From CAVUCE01 sp963739985 (GTDB lineage: Bacteria; Bacteroidota; Ignavibacteria; Ignavibacteriales; Ignavibacteriaceae): 64,000 bases of DNA. The notes below the pieces were generated by a model, which was not told where the DNA came from, ran no database searches, and saw nothing but the letters and a program-made list of their open reading frames with translations. This document shows positions 50,947 to 60,646 of this stretch, one piece after another (within the stretch, counting starts at the first letter, position 1; each line of letters starts with the position of its first letter). Position numbers and translations under genes: made by a program. The stretch is from the NCBI GenBank assembly GCA_963739985.1, contig CAVUCE010000021.1, forward strand, positions 186,001 to 250,000, in the 5' to 3' direction.

Positions 50947-53355
50947 CTATTTTAACAAAAAGAACTTAAAACCGATTGCGGGAACGCTAAAGTCTATTTT
51001 ATTATTTTTGATTTTCATTCTATTATTGGTTGTTAAATCTTGTAATTGTTTTACATTATAAAACTCAGGCAGCTCGATATTTACGGTCTGTGCTTTATCG
51101 CTTTTGTTTAATGCGATTAAAATTCTTTGATTAAAATCTGAGCGCGTATAGACATAACAATTAGTATCCGCCTTTAATGTATAGAAATCACCATAGCGCA
51201 GAGCGGGATTATTTTTTCGTAGATTAACAATTTTTTTAACTTCCGCTAAATTTTCCTTTTCCCATTTGGAAAGTTGTTTTCCAAAACGCATCATTCTTCT
51301 GTTGTCCGGATCAGCTGCGCCCGGCAAACCTATTTCATCTCCATAATCAACTACAGGAACACCAGGTATTGACATTTCATAAGCAAGATATAGATCTAAT
51401 TTTTTATAACTGGATTCATGATCAACTTTTGGCGGATTATCCCATCCGATTTCAGCAGCATCACCGCCGTTAATAGGAACATCTCCATCCGCGTAAGAAA
51501 TAAATCTTACTTTATCGTGGCTATCCATAATGTTTCCCATTAAGTTATTCATTCCGTATACTTCAAACGATTTTTGCATCTCATTATCAAGAGCGGAAAA
51601 AGAAGCCGATGACTTTATAAAAGTTGGAATTGCAATATCATAAAGATTAAAATTAAATTGAGCGTTTAGCTGTCCATTATTCACATAAGAACTTACCAAA
51701 TCGTAGCTTCCGAATGTTTCACCGATTTGATACATGTTTTTGTGCTCGGGAATTTCAATTTGCTCTTTTAACTTTCTTGTAAGAACGCGCCAAAATACAT
51801 TTGGAACATGTTTAACAGCATCATGTCTGAAACCGTCCGCATTAGTTTCTTTAAGCCACCAAATTGCATTATCGGTCATATAATCAACTGCTGCGCGAGA
51901 ATCTAGATAATCAAAAGTAGGAAGATAGGGATCGAACCATGTTGTCAATCTGTACTCGTCCCACATGCGTAAATTTTTTCTTCCGTCGGGTAAATCTAAA
52001 ACTCCAAACCAATTTCTATGTTTCTGATACAAAATATTTTTTATAAAAACATGATGAGATACAAAATCGAATAAAACTTTTATGTTGTGTTTATGTGCAG
52101 TTGCAATTAGTCTTTTTAGTAAAGCCATATTGCCAAAATGTTCTTCAACTTGTTTAAGATGAAGCGGCCAATAACCATGATAACCTGTGTAAAGCCTGTG
52201 CGGCGGCGGCGATTCGTGATAGGCACTGTCAGGATTATCAACAACCGGAGAAATCCACAAAGTGTTTATTCCAAGCGAATCAAAATAACCCTGGTTGAGT
52301 TTATCTAAAATTCCACGGAAATCTCCGCCCTGATAATTGGCTTTATAAGAAAGACTGTCCATCCTTATCGGATTATCATTCTTCTTGTCACCGTTATCAA
52401 ATCTGTCTATCATTATTGAGTAAAGAATATAATCTTGAAGAGTTAAATTTTTATCATAGCCTTCTGGTTTGTTTCCGTTTAAGTGAGTGGTTTGAAATAA
52501 TGTTGTTCTGCCGTTTTTTGAAACCGCAACTCTTAATACTTTTTTCCCAATAAGTTCTGATTTAGGCATTGAAACATCTATTTCTCGTCCGTTGATATTA
52601 ATAAATTTATCACTGATTTTATGATTATTGAGAAGAGCAAAAACACTCTTTTTTTCTAAAGTTAACTTAGGATGGGAAACATCTTCCAAATAATATGAAA
52701 AGATGTTATTGTCTTTTGCTGTTTTTAATCCTAAAACATGTAGAAAGAATTTCCCGGTATTTTTAGATTTAATAACGATGATTGAATTAAATCCACCGAT
52801 TCCGTTTGGTGCGGTCACGGGATTTGCCGGATCTAAAATCTCTTTTCCATCAATAAAATATTTATATTCATATCTGCCCGGATCAAGTTCTACGGATGCT
52901 TGATACTCACCTTTAGCTATTTCTTCCATCGGAATATTTTCACGATTCCAGCCGTTAAAGCTGCCAAATAAATTCACTTTTTTAGGATTTTCATTTGTTT
53001 TGTAATTAAACGTAACAGTAATTTTTTTATTCGAAATAACCGGGAAGAAATAGTGCTCTTTATTGTATATGAAATTTACTAAATCTAATCCGTCATAATT
53101 TTTTGCTGGAGTAATCGCAATAATTTTTGAATTTGGGTTATAATCGACTTCAACGTTTTCATCAGATTGAAATTTTACCTCATAATCCGGAGCATAAAAA
53201 ACATCGCTGATTAAAACACTGTCGGTATGTCCTGCAGTTAAATGAAGTGGTTGGATTAAATCATTTATTTCCTGAGCTTTTAAATTATCTGTGAATATTG
53301 CTATAAAAAGTATCAACAAAACTGATATTATATTATAAGAACGGAGCCTGTTCAT
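50947..53355 (-). CDS. exported GH13 alpha-amylase-family enzyme with glycogen-binding-like domain
   Basis: Starch/maltodextrin-acting glycoside hydrolase, probably periplasmic or surface. Signal peptide 1-27. A first beta domain (about 30-110), then a CBM48/AMPK-like glycogen-binding domain (about 113-195: VTFNYKTNENPKKVNLFGSFNGW), and the catalytic TIM barrel (about 305-700) with the GH13 motifs: VLFDFVSHHV (427-436), DGFRHDAVKH with nucleophile D512, GETFGS with acid/base E546, and NIMDSHDKVRF with D614 transition-state stabiliser. A C-terminal beta domain ends the protein. The length suits cyclomaltodextrinase/neopullulanase-like enzymes. An inverted repeat lies upstream of the start. Confidence 0.9.
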   Translation of the reverse strand: MNRLRSYNIISVLLILFIAIFTDNLKAQEINDLIQPLHLTAGHTDSVLISDVFYAPDYEVKFQSDENVEVDYNPNSKIIAITPAKNYDGLDLVNFIYNKEHYFFPVISNKKITVTFNYKTNENPKKVNLFGSFNGWNRENIPMEEIAKGEYQASVELDPGRYEYKYFIDGKEILDPANPVTAPNGIGGFNSIIVIKSKNTGKFFLHVLGLKTAKDNNIFSYYLEDVSHPKLTLEKKSVFALLNNHKISDKFININGREIDVSMPKSELIGKKVLRVAVSKNGRTTLFQTTHLNGNKPEGYDKNLTLQDYILYSIMIDRFDNGDKKNDNPIRMDSLSYKANYQGGDFRGILDKLNQGYFDSLGINTLWISPVVDNPDSAYHESPPPHRLYTGYHGYWPLHLKQVEEHFGNMALLKRLIATAHKHNIKVLFDFVSHHVFIKNILYQKHRNWFGVLDLPDGRKNLRMWDEYRLTTWFDPYLPTFDYLDSRAAVDYMTDNAIWWLKETNADGFRHDAVKHVPNVFWRVLTRKLKEQIEIPEHKNMYQIGETFGSYDLVSSYVNNGQLNAQFNFNLYDIAIPTFIKSSASFSALDNEMQKSFEVYGMNNLMGNIMDSHDKVRFISYADGDVPINGGDAAEIGWDNPPKVDHESSYKKLDLYLAYEMSIPGVPVVDYGDEIGLPGAADPDNRRMMRFGKQLSKWEKENLAEVKKIVNLRKNNPALRYGDFYTLKADTNCYVYTRSDFNQRILIALNKSDKAQTVNIELPEFYNVKQLQDLTTNNRMKIKNNKIDFSVPAIGFKFFLLK

Positions 53356-53397
53356 TGAATTTCCTTTATTTTAAGATGAGCTATAATTATGAACATT

Positions 53398-53449
53398 TTA
53401 CAATAACGTTACGTCTGCCGATGAACAATTGAACGCAATATTATTGTAA
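53398..53449 (-). promoter_or_regulatory. inverted repeat upstream of the GH13 gene, operator-like
   Basis: Arms TTACAATAACGTTACGT (53398-53414) and ACGCAATATTATTGTAA (53433-53449) pair in 14 of 17 positions over an 18-nt spacer, 43-94 bp before the GH13 start. It could be a tandem regulator site or the hairpin of the upstream ABC gene's terminator; it lacks a T-tract on the minus side. Confidence 0.45.
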
Positions 53450-53498
53450 TGTTACTAAATAAAAAACAATTAATTTTCGCTTATTTATCGATCAGCTA

Positions 53499-55247
53499 TT
53501 ACGCTTTTTCTCTTTCTCCAATTTGTTGGCGCCACATGGCAAAATAAAGTCCTTTTAAATCTAATAATTCTTCATGATTTCCGAACTCAGTAATGTGTCC
53601 TTTTTCAAGAACGAAAATTTTATCAGAGTGAAGAACGGTTGATAATCTGTGAGCGATAAGTATTGTTATCAAATCTTTATTAGAAGATATTTCTCTAATA
53701 GTCTGGCTAATATCTTCTTCGGTTAAAGAATCTAAAGCAGAAGTTGCCTCATCGAAAACTAAAATATTTGGTTTTCGTAAAAGAGCTCTTGCTATAGAAA
53801 GTCTTTGTTTTTCACCTCCTGAAACTTTAACTCCGCCTTCACCAATCATAGTATCAATTCCTTTATCAGCTCTAGCAAGTAAATTTTGACATGCAGCTTT
53901 TTCCAGAACTTCTAAACATTCGTTATCAGTTGCATCCGGATTTACGAATAGTAAGTTCTCTTTTATGGTACCTGAAAATAATTGAGTATCCTGTGTAACA
54001 AATCCAATTTTCTCTCTTAGTTTATCAAAATCAAGTTCATTCCCGCGATGATTATTATAAAATATTTCACCATACTGCGGAAGATAAAGTCCAACCAGCA
54101 ATTTAACCAGCGTAGTTTTTCCTGATCCGGAAGGGCCGACAAAAGCGATTGTATCTCCTAGCGTCGCTTTAAAACTAATGTTTTCTAAAGCATTATTTCT
54201 CGCAGTTTGATGTTTAAAACTTACATCTCTGAATTCTAAAGTATCAACTTTTTCAATATCAACCGGTGACGATGGTTTAGACTCAACAGGCAGAGCAAGT
54301 ATTTCTTCAAAATTATCTAGAGAAACTTCTGCTTCTCTATAAATATTGATGATATCGCCAAGACTTTGTAAAGGGCCGAAAATGAAAAAGGAATAAAGGA
54401 AAAGAGAGAAAAACTCACCAACCGTAATTGCTTTAATAAAAATTAAATAAAGCATTAAAAATGTAATGCTGGTTCTAACAAAATTTACAACCGTTCCTTG
54501 AATAAAACTCAAGCTTCTGATATATTTTACTTTCTTTAATTCTAGCAGTAAAATTTTATCAGTGGTTGTATTGAGCCTGGAAATTTCTTGTTGACCAAGT
54601 CCAAGACTTTTTACAAGTTCAATATTTCTTAACGATTCGGTTGTAGTTCCGGCAAGCGCGGTAGTTTCAGTAACAATGATTTTTTGAATCTTTTTGATTT
54701 TTCTACTTAGAACAGAACTGACTATAGCTAGAAGCGGAACAGCGGAGAAAAAAACTGGAGCAATAACCCAATAAATATTAATAGAATAGATTGTTACGAA
54801 AATTATTCCTACTATTGATGTGAACAGAATATTAATTACTGCAGAAATTAGTTTTTCTACATCTGTCCTAACTTTTTGCAAAACTCCCAATGTTTGTCCG
54901 CTGCTCTGATCTTCAAAAAGGGAATATGGGAGTTCAAGTGAATGCTTAATTCCGTCGGTATATATTTTTGCGCCGAGTTTTTGTGTTATTACATTTACAT
55001 AATAATCTTGAAAATTTTTAGCTAAACGGGAAATAAAAGCTACACCAACTGCTGCTGCTAATAATAAACTTACTCCTTTAAAAAATTGACTTGTGGTATA
55101 TTCACTAAATTTTGTGGCGTATTTATCGATCACTATCCTGAAAATATACGGATCCATTAAGGAGAAAACTTGATTTATTGTAGCTAGTACAAGCGCAAGC
55201 AGAATTATTTTCCAATAATTTTTAAGATAGCTATAAAGTAATTTCAT
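53499..55247 (-). CDS. MsbA-like ABC exporter, fused permease and ATPase
   Basis: Half-transporter that works as a homodimer to export lipids or small molecules. A six-helix membrane domain (1-310) precedes the nucleotide-binding domain: Walker A GPSGSGKTTL (371-380), Q-loop VTQDTQLF (417-424), signature VSGGEKQRLS (475-484), Walker B ILVFDE (495-500), and the D-loop/H-loop ending IAHRLSTV. Full length (582). Its stop is 144 bp before the GH13 start on the same strand; no other operon partner. Family-level substrate prediction is not safe; lipid A, multidrug and peptide exporters share this architecture. Confidence 0.9.
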   Translation of the reverse strand: MKLLYSYLKNYWKIILLALVLATINQVFSLMDPYIFRIVIDKYATKFSEYTTSQFFKGVSLLLAAAVGVAFISRLAKNFQDYYVNVITQKLGAKIYTDGIKHSLELPYSLFEDQSSGQTLGVLQKVRTDVEKLISAVINILFTSIVGIIFVTIYSINIYWVIAPVFFSAVPLLAIVSSVLSRKIKKIQKIIVTETTALAGTTTESLRNIELVKSLGLGQQEISRLNTTTDKILLLELKKVKYIRSLSFIQGTVVNFVRTSITFLMLYLIFIKAITVGEFFSLFLYSFFIFGPLQSLGDIINIYREAEVSLDNFEEILALPVESKPSSPVDIEKVDTLEFRDVSFKHQTARNNALENISFKATLGDTIAFVGPSGSGKTTLVKLLVGLYLPQYGEIFYNNHRGNELDFDKLREKIGFVTQDTQLFSGTIKENLLFVNPDATDNECLEVLEKAACQNLLARADKGIDTMIGEGGVKVSGGEKQRLSIARALLRKPNILVFDEATSALDSLTEEDISQTIREISSNKDLITILIAHRLSTVLHSDKIFVLEKGHITEFGNHEELLDLKGLYFAMWRQQIGEREKA

Positions 55248-55385
55248 AAATTTCCGAAAAATAGTTTGTAACTATAAATTAATAACGTGATTTTTTCTGT
55301 GCCTATCCGGGGATTACTCAGGCAAATATAATCTTTTTCCAATTATTTTACGCTAATTCTCTGTTGTGAGAAAACAACAATTGCT

Positions 55386-55407
55386 TGTTCTCTTAAAAAC
55401 GAGAACA
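55386..55407. promoter_or_regulatory. palindrome TGTTCTC-N8-GAGAACA
   Basis: Perfect 7-bp arms around TTAAAAAC, 232 bp upstream of ccoI and about 140 bp from the divergent exporter start. It resembles a dimeric regulator site, but the regulator is not identifiable. Confidence 0.45.
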
Positions 55408-55511
55408 TATTGTCTAAAATAAGACTTTTGGTTCCGATTTTTAATCTTTTATAGTAGAAGTTTTTTGAGCACAACATGGCATAATTTATGTCAAAGTTTA
55501 ACAAATTTTAA

Positions 55512-55546
55512 GCAAGCGCATTTTTGATGCGTGCTCATAAACTTGC
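55512..55546 (+). promoter_or_regulatory. nested stems in the ccoI leader
   Basis: An inner hairpin CGCAT-ttttg-ATGCG sits inside an outer pair GCAAG...CTTGC (GCAAG directly before the inner stem, 10 nt spacer before CTTGC). The position, about 93-127 bp before the ccoI start, makes it a leader-RNA candidate. Confidence 0.4.
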
Positions 55547-55638
55547 GGATATCATTAAATAAACCAATCATAATTAATTAAAATTAAAGCTTAGAGATTA
55601 AGCCATAATTTTTGGAATAAATTACTGTTTAGTAATCT

Positions 55639-58074
55639 ATGTCTACTAAAAAAGAAGTAATTCAAAGTATAAATTGTTATCATTGCGGCGATATTTGCGC
55701 AGATTCCACTATCTCTATAGGAGAAAAAGTATTCTGTTGTAACGGCTGCAAAACTGTATATGAAATCCTTCATGAAAATAAGCTTGAAGAATACTATAAA
55801 ATAGATAAAACTCCCGGAGTTTCGCCTAAAAATTCTTTCTCTAAAAAATTTGATTATTTAGAAGAAGAACAAATAATTGAAAAGCTTATCGATTTTAAAG
55901 ATGAAAACATAAGCTTAATTACTTTTTCAATTCCTCAAATGCATTGCAGTTCGTGCATCTGGCTTTTGGAAAACCTTTATAAATTAAATGATGGAATTAA
56001 TTTTTCGCAAGTTAATTTTTTAAAAAAACAGCTTACTGTAAGATTCCAGCGCGATAAAATTTCTCTTAAATCCTTAGTAATGCTCTTAACCTCTGTCGGT
56101 TATGAGCCACAAATTAAACTTGATAGTCTTGAAAAAAAGAAAGATACATCGACAAATAAAAAGCTTTATTATAAGATAGGAATAGCGGGATTTTGTTTCG
56201 GGAATATCATGCTTCTAAGTTTTCCGGAGTATTTATCACTTGGATTAAAAGACGTATTCTTTAAAAATTTATTTGGCACTTTAAATTTAATCCTTGCTCT
56301 TCCGGTAGTTTTTTATTCTGCTTCCGACTATTTCATTTCGGCTTTTAAAGGCTTAAGAAAAAAAATTGTAAATATCGATGTTCCTATTTCACTAGGAATA
56401 ATAGTGTTATTTATTCGCAGTATTGTAGAAATAGGAGCCACAGGGGGAGCAGGCTATTTTGACTCATTAACAGGGTTGGTTTTCTTTTTACTTATCGGAA
56501 AATTATTCCAGGAAAAAACATATGATTCTTTAAACTTCGATAGAAATTACAAATCCTATTTCCCATTAGCCGTAACAGTTAAAAAGGATGATTTTGAAAA
56601 ATCAGTTGCAGTTTCCAATTTGAAGGTTGGCGACAGAATTTTAATTAGAAACAAAGAAATTATTCCAGCGGACTCAATTCTTTTCAGCGGAAATGGAAAT
56701 ATAGATTACAGCTTTGTAACAGGCGAATCAAAACCTATCTCCAAAGTGATGGGAGAATTAGTATATGCCGGCGGTAGACAAATCGGAAGTGTCGTTGAAC
56801 TTGAAATAGTAAAAGAAGTTTCGCAGAGTTATTTAACTCAATTATGGAATAACGACGTCTTTGAGAAAAAAGTTGAAAGTAATTTCTCCTCATTCTCAAA
56901 TACAATTAGTAAGTATTTTACAATAATAGTTTTGTTTTTAGCTTTTGGCTCTGCTGCTTTTTGGTTATCGGTAAGTGTACACACTGCTCTCAATGTTTTA
57001 ACAGCGGTTTTAATAGTTGCTTGTCCTTGTGCTTTAGCTCTTTCGGTTCCGTTTACAATGGGAAATGCATTAAGGATCTTTGGTAGGAATAAATTCTATT
57101 TAAAGAATATGTCGGCTATTGAAGAATTAGCAAAAGTGGATACAATCGTTTTTGATAAAACAGGAACAATTACTGAAACAGGGCGGGCTAAAGTAGAGTT
57201 TGTCGGAAGTTCTCTTAATGAATTTCAGAAAGAATTAATTAAGTCGGTTGCTAGAAATTCAACTCATCCTTTAAGTAAACAAATATCGGATTATTTACAA
57301 ACCGAACAAGTGCTTGATGTTTCTTCTTTTGATGAAAAACATGGAGAAGGAATTGAGGGAGTTGTACTTGATAAAATTATAATGCTTGGTTCCGGAAGTT
57401 TTGTTTCCGGTCTTTTTGATGATGAAAATCAAAGCGAATCAAGTGATGAAATATTTGCGGATAAAATGGATAGTCGTGTTTTCCTTTCAATTAATAATGA
57501 AGTTTTGGGTTATTTCAAGATTTCAAATTTCTATCGTGAAGGAATTGAAAATTTAGTTAATTCTTTAAGTGATAAATATAGCTTAGCACTTCTATCAGGT
57601 GATAACGATAATGAAAAGAAAAATCTTCTGACTTATTTCAAGAATGAAAACTCGCTTTTGTTCAAACAATCACCGAATGATAAACTTAAGTATATCAAAT
57701 TATTACAAAAAGAGAATAAAAGAGTTTTAATGATTGGGGATGGCCTTAATGACGCGGGAGCTTTAACCCAAAGCAATGTTGGCATCTCTATAACAGAAGA
57801 TATAAGTAGTTTTTCACCTGCTTGTGATGCTATACTTGATGCTAAAAGTTTTAATAAGATTTCTAACTTTTTAAGATTTTCTAAAATTAGTGTGAACATT
57901 GTTTATCTCAGTTATATAATCTCATTTCTATATAATATAGTTGGATTATCGTTCGCTATAGAAGGCGTCCTTTCACCTATCGTTGCGGCTATTTTAATGC
58001 CTTTAAGTTCTATTTCCGTTGTAGCTTTTGCTTCGCTTACTACTAATTTTATGGCAAAAAGGAGAGGAATGTAA
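55639..58074 (+). CDS. ccoI: CcoI: copper-transporting P1B-type ATPase for cbb3 oxidase assembly
   Basis: Exports or delivers copper for the CuB centre of cbb3 oxidase. A Cys-rich metal-binding head (C13, C16, C33, C34 and C37) precedes an HMA-type site MHCSSC (C103, C106). P-type core: TGES (361-364), the transmembrane metal site CPC (462-464) in VACPCALALS, and the phosphorylation loop DKTGT with D506. The N-terminal double-zinc-finger-like plus HMA layout is that of FixI/CcoI. Stop overlaps the ccoS start (TAATG), and the operon order supports the assignment. Confidence 0.93.
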   Translation: MSTKKEVIQSINCYHCGDICADSTISIGEKVFCCNGCKTVYEILHENKLEEYYKIDKTPGVSPKNSFSKKFDYLEEEQIIEKLIDFKDENISLITFSIPQMHCSSCIWLLENLYKLNDGINFSQVNFLKKQLTVRFQRDKISLKSLVMLLTSVGYEPQIKLDSLEKKKDTSTNKKLYYKIGIAGFCFGNIMLLSFPEYLSLGLKDVFFKNLFGTLNLILALPVVFYSASDYFISAFKGLRKKIVNIDVPISLGIIVLFIRSIVEIGATGGAGYFDSLTGLVFFLLIGKLFQEKTYDSLNFDRNYKSYFPLAVTVKKDDFEKSVAVSNLKVGDRILIRNKEIIPADSILFSGNGNIDYSFVTGESKPISKVMGELVYAGGRQIGSVVELEIVKEVSQSYLTQLWNNDVFEKKVESNFSSFSNTISKYFTIIVLFLAFGSAAFWLSVSVHTALNVLTAVLIVACPCALALSVPFTMGNALRIFGRNKFYLKNMSAIEELAKVDTIVFDKTGTITETGRAKVEFVGSSLNEFQKELIKSVARNSTHPLSKQISDYLQTEQVLDVSSFDEKHGEGIEGVVLDKIIMLGSGSFVSGLFDDENQSESSDEIFADKMDSRVFLSINNEVLGYFKISNFYREGIENLVNSLSDKYSLALLSGDNDNEKKNLLTYFKNENSLLFKQSPNDKLKYIKLLQKENKRVLMIGDGLNDAGALTQSNVGISITEDISSFSPACDAILDAKSFNKISNFLRFSKISVNIVYLSYIISFLYNIVGLSFAIEGVLSPIVAAILMPLSSISVVAFASLTTNFMAKRRGM

Positions 58075-58268
58075 TGAGTGTGATTGCATTGCTAATTGGG
58101 GTGAGTTTGGTTGTGGCTGTTGGATTCTTAATTGCGTTTTTATGGGCGGTTAAAAGCGGACAATTTAGTGATACTTATACCCCATCGGTAAGAGTGCTAT
58201 TCGATAACAAAACAAAAACTGAAGATTCTAAAGAATTAAAAAACAAAAAAAATATTAACAAAAAATAA
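58074..58268 (+). CDS. ccoS: CcoS: cbb3-type oxidase assembly protein
   Basis: A 64-residue single-pass membrane protein, hydrophobic at 2-24 (VIALLIGVSLVVAVGFLIAFLWAV), then KSGQFSDTYTPSVRVLFD and a Lys-rich tail. The core WAVKSGQFSD matches the CcoS family, needed to insert heme b and copper into CcoN. It overlaps ccoI by the TAATG junction and is 32 bp before ccoNO. Confidence 0.93.
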   Translation: MSVIALLIGVSLVVAVGFLIAFLWAVKSGQFSDTYTPSVRVLFDNKTKTEDSKELKNKKNINKK

Positions 58269-58300
58269 GTGATTCCATTATTCAACAAGGAGATAGCTCG

Positions 58301-60430
58301 ATGGAGTTAGAACAGTTCAGTTACGACAATAAGATTGTGAAGAACTTTGCCATTGCTACTGTATTTTGGGGAGTAGTAGGCATGGTAGTCGGAGTTACTA
58401 TCGCAATTCAACTATTTTGGCCGGCACTAAACTTAAATTTGCCGTTCACTACTTTTGGCCGAATTCGTCCGCTTCATACTAATGCTGTTATTTTTGCTTT
58501 TGTTGGTAACGCAATATTTATGGGAGTTTATTACTCGCTGCAGAGACTTTGCAAAGCAAGAATGTATAGTGACTTTTTCAGCAGCTTCCATTTTTGGGGC
58601 TGGCAGCTAATTATTGTGGCCGCCGCAATTACACTTCCACTTGGTTTAACTACAAGCAAAGAATATGCTGAGCTTGAATGGCCGATTGATATCGGCATTG
58701 TTCTGGTTTGGGTTGCATTCGGAATTAATCTCTTCGGTACGATAATTAAAAGAAGAGAAAAACATATGTACGTTGCTATTTGGTTTTATATTGCAACCTG
58801 GGTTACGGTTGCAATATTGCATATAGTAAATTCAATTGAAATTCCGGTAACATTGTGGAAAAGTTATCCAATTTATGCCGGTGTTCAGGACGCTTTGGTA
58901 CAATGGTGGTATGGACATAATGCTGTTGCGTTTTTCTTAACAACTCCATATCTGGGCTTAATGTATTATTATCTGCCTAAAGCCGCGAACAGGCCGATTT
59001 ATTCATATCGACTTTCAATTGTTCACTTTTGGGCTTTAATCTTTATATACATTTGGGCCGGACCTCACCATCTACTTTATTCTGCACTCCCTGATTGGGC
59101 ACAATCTTTAGGAACTGTCTTTTCAATAATGCTGATTGCTCCTTCATGGGGCGGTATGATTAATGGGCTCCTAACTTTAAGAGGTGCTTGGGACAAAGTC
59201 CGAGAAGATCCTATCCTTAAATTTATGGTCGTCGCTGTTACAGCTTATGGTATGGCTACTTTCGAAGGCCCGATGCTTTCTCTTAAAAATGTAAATGCAA
59301 TTGCTCACTTTACCGATTGGATTATAGCACACGTCCATATTGGAGCTTTAGGCTGGAACGGATTTTTAACATTCGGTATTCTCTATTGGTTAATACCAAG
59401 GCTTTGGAAAACCGATTTATATTCTAAAAAACTTGCAAACTTTCATTTCTGGATTGGAACTTTGGGAATTGTGTTTTATGCATCATCAATGTATTGGTCC
59501 GGCATAACTCAATCTTTGATGTGGAAACAATTTACTCCAAACGGATTGCTTCAATATCCAAACTTTTTGGAAACGACATTACAGATTATTCCAATGTATG
59601 TAATCCGGGCTTTAGGCGGAGCATTGTATTTAACAGGTGCTCTTGTAATGGTATACAATCTAGTCAAAACTGCTAAGCAAGGTTCCTTTGAAGATGAAGA
59701 AGCTGCCGAAGCTCCGGCTCTTTCTAAGAGAAAAGAAGTTTTCAAAAAAGGAAATAGACATCGTTGGTTGGAAGGTAAACCAATTTACTTTTTGATTGCT
59801 GCTACCGTTGTGATTTTAATAGGTGGGCTGGTTGAATTTATTCCTACATTTTTAGTAAAATCAAACATTCCTACAATTGCCAGCGTTCATCCTTATACTC
59901 CGCTTGAGTTGCAAGGACGCGATATTTATATCAGAGAAGGATGCGTCGGCTGTCATTCGCAATTAATAAGACCCTTTAGATCTGAAACAGAGCGGTACGG
60001 AGAATACTCTAAAGCCGGTGAATATGTTTATGATCATCCGTTCTTATGGGGATCAAAAAGAACCGGACCGGATCTGCATAGAGAAGGGAAAAAATATCCT
60101 AATATGTGGCATTATCTTCACATGCAAGATCCAAGATCAATGTCTCCCGGATCCATAATGCCTGCGTTCCCGTGGCTTTTAACTAACGATCTTGATACCA
60201 CAACAACGGCGTCAAAGATCAATGCTATGAGATCAATTGGAGTTCCTTATCCCGCGCATTATTCCACAGTTGCGAATAACGATTTGGCAAAACAAGAAGA
60301 ATCCATTGCGCTGGATTTGCAGAAAAACGGAATAGTTGTCGAGTCAAATAAAGAAATAGTTGCTTTGATCGCTTATCTGCAAAGGTTGGGAACCGATATA
60401 AAAGTTAATCAAAATACTGCTAATAAATAA
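58301..60430 (+). CDS. ccoNO: fused CcoN-CcoO: cbb3-type cytochrome c oxidase subunits I and II
   Basis: Oxygen-reducing subunit fused to the diheme-less mono-heme c subunit. CcoN (about 1-470): 12 helices with low-spin heme ligand H59 (RPLHTNAV), CuB ligands H206 (YGHNAV) and H256-H257 (AGPHHL), and heme ligands H344/H346 (IAHVHIG). After an acidic linker (463-475), CcoO (about 485-709) starts with a membrane helix and carries one c-type heme site C548-x-x-C551-H552 (EGCVGCHSQ), then the CcoO core MWHYLHMQDPRSMSPGSIMPAFPW with its axial-ligand Met. The fused arrangement is common in Bacteroidetes-type operons. ATG preceded by AAGGAGAT. Confidence 0.95.
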   Translation: MELEQFSYDNKIVKNFAIATVFWGVVGMVVGVTIAIQLFWPALNLNLPFTTFGRIRPLHTNAVIFAFVGNAIFMGVYYSLQRLCKARMYSDFFSSFHFWGWQLIIVAAAITLPLGLTTSKEYAELEWPIDIGIVLVWVAFGINLFGTIIKRREKHMYVAIWFYIATWVTVAILHIVNSIEIPVTLWKSYPIYAGVQDALVQWWYGHNAVAFFLTTPYLGLMYYYLPKAANRPIYSYRLSIVHFWALIFIYIWAGPHHLLYSALPDWAQSLGTVFSIMLIAPSWGGMINGLLTLRGAWDKVREDPILKFMVVAVTAYGMATFEGPMLSLKNVNAIAHFTDWIIAHVHIGALGWNGFLTFGILYWLIPRLWKTDLYSKKLANFHFWIGTLGIVFYASSMYWSGITQSLMWKQFTPNGLLQYPNFLETTLQIIPMYVIRALGGALYLTGALVMVYNLVKTAKQGSFEDEEAAEAPALSKRKEVFKKGNRHRWLEGKPIYFLIAATVVILIGGLVEFIPTFLVKSNIPTIASVHPYTPLELQGRDIYIREGCVGCHSQLIRPFRSETERYGEYSKAGEYVYDHPFLWGSKRTGPDLHREGKKYPNMWHYLHMQDPRSMSPGSIMPAFPWLLTNDLDTTTTASKINAMRSIGVPYPAHYSTVANNDLAKQEESIALDLQKNGIVVESNKEIVALIAYLQRLGTDIKVNQNTANK

Positions 60431-60442
60431 AAAGAGAAAAAA

Positions 60443-60646
60443 ATGTTTAGCAATTATTTACAAGCAATTGAAGGTGTTGAGATTTATCCGATAATATCAT
60501 TATTAATCTTCTTCATATTCTTTATGATAATGCTGTTATGGAATTTCAAAGTTGATAAAAATTATTTAAAAGAAATGGAAGAATTACCATTAGATACACA
60601 AAAAAATATGAATAATAAAATATCAGGTGATTATAATGGCGAATAA
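60443..60646 (+). CDS. ccoQ: CcoQ-like cbb3 oxidase subunit IV
   Basis: A 67-residue membrane protein between ccoNO and ccoP. One helix (about 17-36: IISLLIFFIFFMIMLLWNF) and a polar C-terminus (KVDKNYLKEMEELPLDTQ). This size and place are those of CcoQ/FixQ, which stabilises the oxidase. The sequence is weakly conserved, so the name rests on position and topology. The end overlaps ccoP by 11 bp. Confidence 0.82.
   Translation: MFSNYLQAIEGVEIYPIISLLIFFIFFMIMLLWNFKVDKNYLKEMEELPLDTQKNMNNKISGDYNGE
60624..60629 (+). promoter_or_regulatory. ribosome-binding site for ccoP
   Basis: AGGTGA lies 6 nt before the ATG at 60636, inside the ccoQ coding region. It rules in the ATG at 60636 over the GTG at 60627 that falls within the site. 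Confidence 0.65.

Larger units (their letters stand above)
55248..55638. other. 391-bp divergent intergenic region upstream of the cco operon
   Basis: AT-rich spacer between the ABC exporter and ccoI. It carries the inverted repeat TGTTCTC-N8-GAGAACA (55386-55407) and a nested-stem segment (55512-55546). These are the probable control region for the cco operon and the exporter. No clear FNR box TTGAT-N4-ATCAA was found. Confidence 0.65.

Noticed and set aside
60627..60635. GTG start for ccoP
   Set aside because: It overlaps the ribosome site AGGTGA, and the ATG at 60636 gives a normal signal-helix opening.
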